Of a stretch of 64,000 nucleotides of DNA, positions 1 through 7,629 are shown piece by piece. How positions within the stretch are numbered: position 1 is the first letter of the stretch; each line of letters opens with the position of its first letter. The position numbers and the translations under genes are program-made. The DNA is from Hyphomicrobiales bacterium. Its GTDB lineage: Bacteria; Pseudomonadota; Alphaproteobacteria; Rhizobiales; Rhizobiaceae. The DNA lies in assembly GCA_017305935.1 (NCBI GenBank), contig JAFKJU010000027.1, positions 1 through 64,000 on the forward strand, read 5' to 3'. The notes under the pieces are model-generated. The model was not told the origin of the DNA. It saw nothing but the letters and a program-made list of their open reading frames with translations, and ran no database searches.

Positions 1-145
1 GCAACCGGATCGAGATCATGTTCGGGCGTCTCAAAGACTGGCGGCGTGTCGCTACGCGTTACGACCGGTGCCCAATGGCCTTTCTCTCCGCCATCGCTCT
101 CGCTGCGACCGTTATCTTCTGGCTATGAGCAATGAGTCCTGACCC
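1..145 (+). mobile_element. Right end of an IS5-family insertion sequence
   Basis: It contains the transposase tail and, at 131-145, the terminal inverted repeat AATGAGTCCTGACCC, which matches the usual IS427-group end. The element runs off the left edge. The base after the repeat is the T of a TA dinucleotide that belongs to the interrupted gene; a TA target duplication is typical of this group but cannot be verified because the other end is outside the window. Confidence 0.8.
3..128 (+). CDS. IS5-family transposase, C-terminal end (partial)
   Basis: The reading frame that enters from the left edge encodes 41 residues ending in RLKDWRRVATRYDR ... AATVIFWL and a TGA stop. This is the characteristic C-terminus of IS5-family (IS427-like) DDE transposases common in alphaproteobacteria. 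Only the tail is in the window; the catalytic residues lie further left. The frame stops 17 bases before the end of the terminal inverted repeat, as expected for these elements. The insertion lies inside the neighbouring methyltransferase gene. Confidence 0.85.
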   Translation, partial: NRIEIMFGRLKDWRRVATRYDRCPMAFLSAIALAATVIFWL

Positions 146-1269
146 TAATCTACAGTCCAAAAATTACGCGGATCATTCGGCAAGCTGGTTTCTGGTTTCC
201 AATCGAACTTCGCTGACAAGGCGAGTTTCTCGTGCGCTTCTGTCGGCGAAGCATATGCTCTGCCGCGATTGCCTTCTGCAACAATAGCAATCAGCGTCTG
301 GCCCATTTTGCCAGCACGTCCGTTGCTTTTCACATAGTCAGGGGTAATTGCCGTATCAGACATAATGCAACGGAAATTCGCGCCACGGCCTGCCTTGGTC
401 CCTTCCTTGGCTACCGCGATCTCGGCCTTGGTGCCGCCATGCCTAATACGGTAGGATATGGTCTTGGCCTGTTTATCAACGATGGGCTCGACCCAAGCCT
501 CCTTTCCCGTCTTCGTGCTCAGCAGGAAGCTTGATGCGATCGGCACCTGGACATTGGCAAACGCCGGATCTGGGCTGGGCACCGTTCGCGCCCAAATCCA
601 AGCGATCACTGTCGCGTTGCCACCGCCATACACCTTCGGCAGTTCCACTTGCGGATAGAGGTGCCCAATGCGCTCCCACGCCTTTTCGCGCATCCATTCG
701 CCATAATATTTGACGTCCTCGGCGAGACCCTCGGCGTTGCGGTAGAATTGCCGGTCCTTCGCGCCGGGGTGGATGGGTTCCTTGTCTTTGAACTTGGGCG
801 GGATCTCGATCATCGCCTTGCCGATCATCACCGCGACCGGGTTCAGGTCTGAGCCATAGGCGGGCAAGCCGAGGCGCTGCGCCTCCAGCGGGATCGACCC
901 GCCGCCCGAGAATGGATCATAGACCGGCGGCAGCTCGCCGCCGCAGCTCTTGCGGATTTCAGCGCGGGCGCGTTCCAGTACCTCCTCATTGGTCGAGTTC
1001 TCCCACTGAACCAGATCTTCAATGATGCCGAACAGCCGCTTGCGCTCGGCCTCCTGCGCTTCATGCGTGGGAAATTTTTTGAGGTCGCTCGACGGATCAT
1101 CAACAAGCTGGGCGAAAAGCACCGCGCGGCAAGCAGCCAACGGCCGCCGCGCCCACCACAGATGCAACGTGGACGGATGCCCATGCCGGATCGACTTTTC
1201 CCGTGCAGAGGCAGCATTGATCGCCTCAAGCGGGATCGCGACTTCGATGAGTTTCTTTTTATAAGTCAT
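145..1269 (-). pseudogene. DUF1156 DNA methyltransferase, 3' part cut off by IS insertion
   Basis: The 374 residues are the N-terminal part of a DUF1156 (COG1743) adenine-specific DNA methylase. Seen: the family start ([24 protein letters not shown], about residues 9-32), the SAM-binding motif [14 protein letters not shown] near residue 118 and SDLNPVAV near residue 140. The frame ends in NFWTVD, where relatives continue with YGL. The TAG stop is made at the IS joint: TA comes from the gene and G is the last base of the inverted repeat. DUF1156 proteins are usually about 900 residues and carry the catalytic DPPY motif in the missing part, so methylation by this copy should be lost. It is last in the minus-strand operon behind the SNF2 helicase. 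Start is ATG with a GAGG ribosome site just upstream. Confidence 0.85.
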
Positions 1270-1276
1270 GGTGCCT

Positions 1277-2908
1277 CTACGTAATGTCGTTGCTCAGGTG
1301 CCCAGGCAGATACCCGACGACAACGCGGGCAGTCTCAGCATCCCAAAAATAATAAAGCCGAAAGCCCAGCCTTCCGTCGCGACTATCGCTTCCCTTCAAA
1401 TGCCAATCCAGCTCTCTCTTGGATTCTTGGTATCGGACAAAATACTCCCCACCGAACTGCTTGGCCTTATTCTGCTGTGAAAAGCATGGAGTATTCTCCA
1501 AACCTAACTCGGCCAACTTCTGATCGAAGGTGTTTTTGTATTCTATGCCCCCTATGCGCCGCATAGGAACGTAATAGTCGCGCATCATAAGAAGAACTTT
1601 GTAGACGAACGCTGCATCTTTGAAATTCGAGTCGCGTAGGGCCTTCATTGCTCGTGGATGCAATTCTATTTGGCCGCTCAGATGGGTGCGCGACCAGTTT
1701 TCGACTACATCAAGGGTATCTGGGATCTCCACGACATTGTTCGCTTTACCTTCAGCAAGAAGGGCATCCAGACGCTGCTGCAGCGCCATGTAGCTTGCTT
1801 TGGTCTGTCGAAGCTCCGAGGTCGCCTGCTGGCGCTCGGCATCAGCATTGAGAGCCAATTCAAGACTGGCTTCCACTTCCTGCTTTGCTGCCTTCAGCTC
1901 CTCGTCTACCAATAGCAGGATTTGTGCTTCACTTTGTCCCGCCGCTGACGCGCTCTCACGAGCCTGCTGTGCAGCAATCCGCTTGATATGCTGGAAGGAA
2001 GGCTGCTCGCGCTCCAGAACATCCCGTGGCCGGGTGATTCTGAGCGTCTGCTCGACCAGAAAATCTGTGAAGGTGAAGTCCTCACTTTCGCCCCAATCGG
2101 CTATGCGCGAAGCCGAGGCAAGCGGATGATCGCTCGGGAGATCGGTGGTCGGATCGAAGCCGGGATTATATGTTCTAATCGCTTGCCGATACACGGAAAA
2201 CTCACGGCCAAGACGGTCCGTAAGAGCAAACGCCGCGTCAGAGGTCAGAACCACCGCATGTGCAAAGCCAACCACTTTACGAATGAAAGGCCGGACTGGG
2301 ATTGCCGTTTCATCCGAGTTTTCGCTACCCTCGGGCGTAGCGAAGACGACGACCGGATGATGGCGGTTAGGCGCTTCCAGGAATTCGATCAGCTCATCGA
2401 CGCCCTGATCTGAGTCCACGACCCAGGGGTCAGCGGAAGTGCGCCGAGCATCGAGATAGGACTCCTGCGTGAACGCGATGCCGCGAACAAAGCTGGGTAT
2501 TGATCTCGGAATAGGTTCTGCATTTCCGCGTTGGGCACAGATCAGGCGCACACCAATCACGGCCTCAGTTGGGCTACGTTCAGCGATGCCAACCTCGGTC
2601 GTCCAAATACGAGATGTATCTTTCAGACGCTCTCGCAGCCGAAAAGCCCAATAATGGGGCCGGTCCAACTTGACAGCCTCGGCCTGTTCGGAATTGTCTT
2701 GATCGATTTCGAACGTCTCACCTTCCCAAGCACCTGCCGGGATGTTTCTTAGGTTCCGACCGGGATCAAATCCCCACTTTAGAACCCTCTCTTGTAGCGT
2801 TCGGAAAACATTGTTCCCCCGGACTACAAGGCCAACTTGAGAAGATATCTGAACGAAAATACGTCGTTCAGCATCCTCACCGGAAATATGTTCTACAGCT
2901 TGTCTCAT
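1277..2908 (-). CDS. Coiled-coil defence-operon protein of unknown function
   Basis: This is a 543-residue protein I cannot assign to a named family. Residues about 310-410 are rich in Ala, Glu, Gln and Lys with heptad-like spacing and probably form a coiled coil. The last 45 residues ([13 protein letters not shown] ... YYFWD ... [12 protein letters not shown]) look like a small alpha/beta domain, loosely similar to RelE/ParE-like folds; that is an inference from pattern only. It sits between the SNF2 helicase (10 bases upstream) and the DUF1156 methylase (7 bases downstream), so the three are co-transcribed. ATG start with a GGGGGA ribosome site. No signal peptide or membrane segment is seen, so it is probably cytoplasmic. 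Confidence 0.7.
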   Translation of the reverse strand: MRQAVEHISGEDAERRIFVQISSQVGLVVRGNNVFRTLQERVLKWGFDPGRNLRNIPAGAWEGETFEIDQDNSEQAEAVKLDRPHYWAFRLRERLKDTSRIWTTEVGIAERSPTEAVIGVRLICAQRGNAEPIPRSIPSFVRGIAFTQESYLDARRTSADPWVVDSDQGVDELIEFLEAPNRHHPVVVFATPEGSENSDETAIPVRPFIRKVVGFAHAVVLTSDAAFALTDRLGREFSVYRQAIRTYNPGFDPTTDLPSDHPLASASRIADWGESEDFTFTDFLVEQTLRITRPRDVLEREQPSFQHIKRIAAQQARESASAAGQSEAQILLLVDEELKAAKQEVEASLELALNADAERQQATSELRQTKASYMALQQRLDALLAEGKANNVVEIPDTLDVVENWSRTHLSGQIELHPRAMKALRDSNFKDAAFVYKVLLMMRDYYVPMRRIGGIEYKNTFDQKLAELGLENTPCFSQQNKAKQFGGEYFVRYQESKRELDWHLKGSDSRDGRLGFRLYYFWDAETARVVVGYLPGHLSNDIT

Positions 2909-2918
2909 CGTTTCCCCC

Positions 2919-5900
2919 TCACCCTGGTTCAGAAGTCCGTTCCAGCAACCGCTTCAAGTCAAACTGAATTGCGGTTTCGAGGAATGATGGTTCCCGCTCA
3001 ACAAGCGGGCCGCGCACATACCGAGGCGTGTGCGCGCGACCGCCGGTGACCGAAACGATGGCGAGAATGAACTTCTCCGGCTCATGCAGGGAGGTGATGA
3101 CCTCCTGCCGCGTGACCATCACGCTGTCTGCGCCGTCGATGCGCCCCTTGACCTCTATGAAGCGCAGATGCCCCGATTTCGGATCGTGGGAGGCGATGTC
3201 GTAACCGATTTTCTGAGCGGAGACGTCGGCCGGCTCGTTCCCGAGCGCCCGCTCGGCCGCCATGACGGCTTCCATCGCCGCAAGCTCGATCCGACGGCGT
3301 GCTTCGGGATCTTCGGAGAAGTGGCTCGGAACGCCCGCCGCCGTGTCCGGCACTTGGCGTGCCTCCAGCAGGCCGCGCGGAATGACGACCATGCCGCCCC
3401 GCGCACGCGGCGGCTGCGACGAGATGAACCGCTCCCGCTCAAGCTGGTCCATGCGGCGCTTCTGCCGATCCGCCAGATCTTCGGCCCGGCGCTGAGCGTT
3501 CTGCCAGTTCACCCGCGTCTTCTTGCCGGCCCGCTCCTCTTCCTTCAGCTCGAAGGCGCGCGAGTCCCAGTAGTTGATCTCCTTCTTGAGCCGCGCGCGA
3601 ACCTCCTGCTCGACCTTCTCGATCTCGGGCAGGCGCCGCGCCTTGACCTCGGCGACATGGCCCTGGGCCAACTCGACCGTCGCAAAACGGATCGCGGCCT
3701 TCTCCAGATCGGTGGTCAGCCAGCTCTCGTCGAGCAGGTCCCGCACGCTGGCGACCTCCTCCGGCTTGGCGGGCCGAAGGTTCAAATGCGGCGCGATGCC
3801 GGCGTTGACGATGTTCCCGGCCTTGTCGATGGCAGCGAACTGGAGCCGCTGCGAAATCACATGCGGCTTGCCGGCGCTGGTGACGCGTCCGTCCTGGACC
3901 GTGTGCTCCAGCAGGAAGATCGCCGACAGCGCGTCGCCGGCGTCGGTGTCGTCGACCAGGATCGCGCCCTGCCGCATGATCTGCTCATACTGCTCGCGGA
4001 TCAGGCTGATCACCGCTTCGAGCAGCGGATGGCCGGGGCAAACGAAGGCGGCGACCGGCTGCTGGTTGATCTTGTCCTTCTCGAAGCAGATCCGCTCATA
4101 CTGGGTCTGAAGCGGCGCGCCAGTCCCGATCTGGCGATCCCGCTCGCGGATACGCACCGGGACATGAGTGACCTCCCAACGCCCTTCCTCGCGGCGCTTG
4201 ATCCGGCCGCCCAGATGCTGGAACGCCTCGACGAAGAAGCTCTGAATATGGTGCGGCTGTAGGCGCAGCGCCTCGGCGCGCTCCATTTCGAGCCGCAGTT
4301 CCTCGACCTTGGCCTCCGGCATGGTGTCGTTGGTCAGCGCGCGGCGGCGCAGCAGTTCGAGCAGGTTCGCCTGATCGACGGCGCCATCCACCTGCTGGAA
4401 CAGGCGTGCCTTGACCTCTTCCTTCTCGCCATACTGGATCGCCTCGAACAGCAAATCCTTGAGCGCCACGCCGTCGAACAATTCGCCAAGCACGTCATAA
4501 ACACGGCCGCCCAGCGCCTCGCGCGCAGCTTCCAGTTTTTCGAGCAGACGCGCATAAACCTCACCCTCGCGGGTATCGGCCGCGACGAGATTCCAAAGAT
4601 GGCAAACCTCGGTCTGGCCGATGCGATGGATACGGCCGAACCGCTGCTCGATCTTGTTCGGGTTCCACGGCAGGTCGTAATTGACCATGAGATGGCCGCG
4701 CTGGAGGTTCACGCCTTCACCTGCCGCATCGTTGGCGATCAGGACCAGCATGTCCTTGTCCTGCATGAAGCGCTCGACGACCTTCCGCCGCTCTTCGCGC
4801 GACACGCCGCCATGGATCACCTCTACGGCCTCGGGGTTGCCGAGCCGCGCACGCACCTTGTCGAGCAGGTAGTGCAGCGTGTCCTTGGGCTCGGTGAAGA
4901 TAATCAGCTTGCGGCGATTGCCGGCCGCATCGACCATCAAATCGTCGTCGAGAATACGATTGAGTTGGCTCCACTTCGTATCGACGCCGGAGCGCAGCAC
5001 GCCGAGCGCCATCGTCTCCAGGCCCTTCAGAGTCTCGACTTCCAGGGCGAGTTGCTCGACCGTCTCGGCCGTCGTCGCGCCTGTCGAGATCAGATCCTCA
5101 AGCTCGTCAATCTCCTCCTGGCCATACTCCTCGATGTTCCGCAGCATGTCGGCGTTGATCGCCGGTTCGGATGCGCCGGCCCGGCGCCCCTTGGCGGCTA
5201 GGCGCGCTTCGCCCAGCTCGTTTTCCAGCCGTTCCCGGCGGCGCTTGAGCGACTGGTAGATGGCGGCGGGTGACGACGCGAGGCGCCGCTGGAGAATCTG
5301 CAAGGCGAAGCCGACATTGTTGCGCTTCTTCCCGTCACCTTCCGCGAACCGCTGCACGCGGTTCATCTCGGTGCGCACATACTCGGTGACAGCGGTGTAA
5401 AGTGCAGCCTCCCCTCCCGAGAGCCGATATTTGACGGTGCGTGCCCGCCGCTCGGGGAACAGCGGTCGGCCATCGAACTTGAGCAGTTCCTCCTTGGTCA
5501 GCCGCCGCATCATGTCTTCGGTGTCGGCATAGTGGACACCATCGCGGAAACGGCCCTCGAACCGATCGCCGTCGAGAAGCGCCATGAAGAGCTGGAAATC
5601 CTCTTCCTTGCCGTTGTGCGGTGTCGCCGACATCAACAGCAGGTGGCGACAGACCTGGCCGAGCTTCTGACCGACCTGATAGCGCCGCGTATATTTGACC
5701 TCACCGCCGAAATAGGTGGCAGACATGCGGTGGGCTTCATCGCAGATGATCAAGTCCCATTCGCGCGCGCTCGAGAGCTTCTCCTGAAGCTCCTCGTTGC
5801 GCGCCAGCACGTCGAGGCGGACGATCAGCCGATCACGGTCGCTGAACGGATTACCCGAGCGCGAGTTCTCGATCATGTCGCGGGAGAGGATGTCAAATTC

Positions 5901-6434
5901 GAGATTGAACTTCTGGCCGAGTTCGTCCTGCCATTGCTCGACCAGGCTGCCCGGCGCGACAACGAGACACCGCTCAAGATCGCTGCGAGCGATCAGCTCC
6001 TTCATCAATAGTCCGGCCATGATCGTTTTGCCGGCGCCGGGATCGTCGGCAAGCAGGAAGCGCAGCGGCTGGCGCGGCAGCATCTCGCCATAGACGGCAG
6101 AAATCTGATGCGGCAGCGGATCGACCAGACTCGTGTGGATCGCCAAGTACGGGTCGAAATAATGCGCCAGCTTGATGCGGTTAGCTTCTGTCACCAGGCG
6201 CAGCAGGGCACCATCGGCGTCGAAAGACCAGGGCCGCCCGTTCTGCTCGACTTCAAGACGATGTTCGTCGTCCCGGTAAAGAATAGCCTCGGCTACCGTG
6301 CCATTGTGATCGCGGTAAACGACGCTGATCGCCTGATCACCGATCCAGTCGACGGAAACGACATGCACGGCCTGCGCCGAGGCCACGCCCCGCACGGATG
6401 CGCCGTTCTTTACCTCCTCAAGCCGTGCCACCAT
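2919..6434 (-). CDS. SNF2-family helicase with C-terminal DUF3883 (DrmD-like)
   Basis: Large SF2 translocase of 1171 residues. Visible motifs: a helicase Q-motif region near residue 110, Walker A DDPGAGKT (about 130-137), Walker B DEAH (232-235), SATPHNG near 270, motif V AGEGVNLQ and motif VI QRFGRIHRIGQ (about 585-625). Near the C-terminus IGYDIAS ... FIEVKGR is a DUF3883 domain, a nuclease-fold domain common in defence helicases. The DDPGAGKT Walker A and domain order resemble DrmD of class 1 DISARM. I place the start at the ATG at 6434 because it has GGGGAG upstream and follows the WYL gene stop by 22 bases; a TTG start 16 codons earlier is possible. It is inferred to act on phage DNA together with the methylase, which is broken here. 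Confidence 0.88.
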   Translation of the reverse strand: MVARLEEVKNGASVRGVASAQAVHVVSVDWIGDQAISVVYRDHNGTVAEAILYRDDEHRLEVEQNGRPWSFDADGALLRLVTEANRIKLAHYFDPYLAIHTSLVDPLPHQISAVYGEMLPRQPLRFLLADDPGAGKTIMAGLLMKELIARSDLERCLVVAPGSLVEQWQDELGQKFNLEFDILSRDMIENSRSGNPFSDRDRLIVRLDVLARNEELQEKLSSAREWDLIICDEAHRMSATYFGGEVKYTRRYQVGQKLGQVCRHLLLMSATPHNGKEEDFQLFMALLDGDRFEGRFRDGVHYADTEDMMRRLTKEELLKFDGRPLFPERRARTVKYRLSGGEAALYTAVTEYVRTEMNRVQRFAEGDGKKRNNVGFALQILQRRLASSPAAIYQSLKRRRERLENELGEARLAAKGRRAGASEPAINADMLRNIEEYGQEEIDELEDLISTGATTAETVEQLALEVETLKGLETMALGVLRSGVDTKWSQLNRILDDDLMVDAAGNRRKLIIFTEPKDTLHYLLDKVRARLGNPEAVEVIHGGVSREERRKVVERFMQDKDMLVLIANDAAGEGVNLQRGHLMVNYDLPWNPNKIEQRFGRIHRIGQTEVCHLWNLVAADTREGEVYARLLEKLEAAREALGGRVYDVLGELFDGVALKDLLFEAIQYGEKEEVKARLFQQVDGAVDQANLLELLRRRALTNDTMPEAKVEELRLEMERAEALRLQPHHIQSFFVEAFQHLGGRIKRREEGRWEVTHVPVRIRERDRQIGTGAPLQTQYERICFEKDKINQQPVAAFVCPGHPLLEAVISLIREQYEQIMRQGAILVDDTDAGDALSAIFLLEHTVQDGRVTSAGKPHVISQRLQFAAIDKAGNIVNAGIAPHLNLRPAKPEEVASVRDLLDESWLTTDLEKAAIRFATVELAQGHVAEVKARRLPEIEKVEQEVRARLKKEINYWDSRAFELKEEERAGKKTRVNWQNAQRRAEDLADRQKRRMDQLERERFISSQPPRARGGMVVIPRGLLEARQVPDTAAGVPSHFSEDPEARRRIELAAMEAVMAAERALGNEPADVSAQKIGYDIASHDPKSGHLRFIEVKGRIDGADSVMVTRQEVITSLHEPEKFILAIVSVTGGRAHTPRYVRGPLVEREPSFLETAIQFDLKRLLERTSEPG

Positions 6435-6456
6435 CAGTCGGCGCTCCCCCGTCCGT

Positions 6457-7341
6457 TCATAGCTGAAACTCCGCCCTCTCAAGCGCGGCTTCAGTCTCCT
6501 TGCGGTTTATTGTCACGATATGCTGGGTATGGGCGCTCTGTTTTGCCGCGTCACCAAGCAACCCCAGACGCTTCAGAACATAGAAGAGCATCGCGTACCG
6601 GACTGTGAGTATGCCATTGACGTGATCGAGCCCGTAATCCTTGGCCACGACCTTCTTCTGGCTAGCCGTGAGCGCGGGATGCGGCCCGATGATGACATTG
6701 AAATAGTTGTTCCAAAGCCAGTCCTGCTCACCAGCCACCCCCGGCTCGCCCTTCGCACCAACCTCTAGAACGCGCGGCAACAGGAAATCCTTGAACTTGT
6801 ACTCAAGGTGGCAATAGGCCCGGGCGTGCCAGCGGAAGCCGTCATAGCCGAAAGCGTGAGGCGTGATCCGACGCCAGATCGGGTCCGGCCGCGCCTGGTT
6901 CATCGACTGATAAAAAATGTCCAGGGAGACGCCCTCGCGGCTGGCGTCGAGGATCTTGCGCAGAACCTTGATGTCAATGTCCCGCCGAGGGGTCAGCGCG
7001 ACGTCTGCGCTGGGAAGCGCCGAAATCCACGAATCGTGCGCGGGCACAGCGCCTTCGGCAACCGAGCGAAGCTGCGAGAGATAGACGTAGGGGTCTGGCT
7101 CCAAAAAACGCAGGACGAACTGCTCGGCGGCGACATAGCGCTTGGCGCGGGTGTCATATTCCATGTTTCCAGGCGCCCGCTCCTGATAGAGCGTCAGGTC
7201 CTTCGACGCCTGTGGAACCGACACGCCAAATACCTCCACGAGGTCGGCCCGGTTGATCGAACCCTCCCAGAACAGCCGGAACTCGATGAATTCGAGCCGG
7301 CGCTCCACACCCCATTTCAACGCCGTGGCGCCTTCCAACAT
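6457..7341 (-). CDS. WYL-domain transcriptional regulator (BrxR/CapW-like)
   Basis: The 294-residue protein has an N-terminal winged helix-turn-helix (about residues 12-60, with SINRADLVEVFGVSVPQASKDL) and a WYL domain in the middle (ISLDIFYQS-like strand near 135 and RWHARAYC near 170). This layout matches the BrxR/CapW repressors that precede BREX, CBASS and other defence operons. It is the first gene of the minus-strand SNF2 operon. The start ATG has a good GGAGG site 10 bases upstream. Two palindromes lie in its promoter region (7359-7390), so autorepression is likely. WYL proteins are thought to sense nucleic-acid or nucleotide ligands; the ligand here is unknown. Confidence 0.88.
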   Translation of the reverse strand: MLEGATALKWGVERRLEFIEFRLFWEGSINRADLVEVFGVSVPQASKDLTLYQERAPGNMEYDTRAKRYVAAEQFVLRFLEPDPYVYLSQLRSVAEGAVPAHDSWISALPSADVALTPRRDIDIKVLRKILDASREGVSLDIFYQSMNQARPDPIWRRITPHAFGYDGFRWHARAYCHLEYKFKDFLLPRVLEVGAKGEPGVAGEQDWLWNNYFNVIIGPHPALTASQKKVVAKDYGLDHVNGILTVRYAMLFYVLKRLGLLGDAAKQSAHTQHIVTINRKETEAALERAEFQL

Positions 7342-7358
7342 TGCACTTCGCCTCCAAA

Positions 7359-7390
7359 TCGCAATGCGAATAAAAAGTATATGGACATAT
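7359..7390. promoter_or_regulatory. Candidate operators of the WYL repressor
   Basis: Two inverted repeats lie between the WYL gene and the divergent plus-strand operon: TCGCAATGCGA at 7359-7369 and ATATGGACATAT at 7379-7390. They sit 18-49 bases upstream of the WYL start in an AT-rich island (to about 7435) where both divergent promoters must lie. WYL repressors of this type bind inverted repeats at their own promoter; binding here is inferred. Confidence 0.5.
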
Positions 7391-7469
7391 CGCAGCGATC
7401 CGTATAACTATTATTCACATTACCCTCGCTCGTCAATGGTGGCGAGCGTGAAATTCGTGAGGAACGGCA

Positions 7470-7613
7470 ATGCCCAAGCGTAGTCCCAACCGCGAAGTGA
7501 CCAGCAAGAAAGCGGCAAGCGCCGCGTCGAAGGTTTTGCGGGATCCCAAGAGCAGCAAGGCCGCGAAAACCGCGGCAGCCTCGGCGCTGACCCAGCGCCC
7601 GAACAAGAAGTAG
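7470..7613 (+). CDS. Small basic conserved hypothetical protein, 47 aa
   Basis: The frame MPKRSPNREV ... RPNKK is preceded by GAGGA 8-12 bases upstream. The product is very rich in Lys, Ala and Ser and lacks aromatic residues. I recall near-identical small proteins in many alphaproteobacterial genomes, without a known function. It lies 16 bases before the AddB-like gene and may be the first gene of that operon. It could bind DNA or RNA through its charge, but nothing in the sequence proves it. Confidence 0.7.
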   Translation: MPKRSPNREVTSKKAASAASKVLRDPKSSKAAKTAAASALTQRPNKK

Positions 7614-7629
7614 TCCGGAAAAAGGGGGA

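Noticed and set aside
3030-4262. Open frame of 410 codons on the plus strand
   Set aside because: It is antisense to the SNF2 helicase, whose motifs are clear. Long antisense frames are normal at this GC content, and this one has no family pattern.
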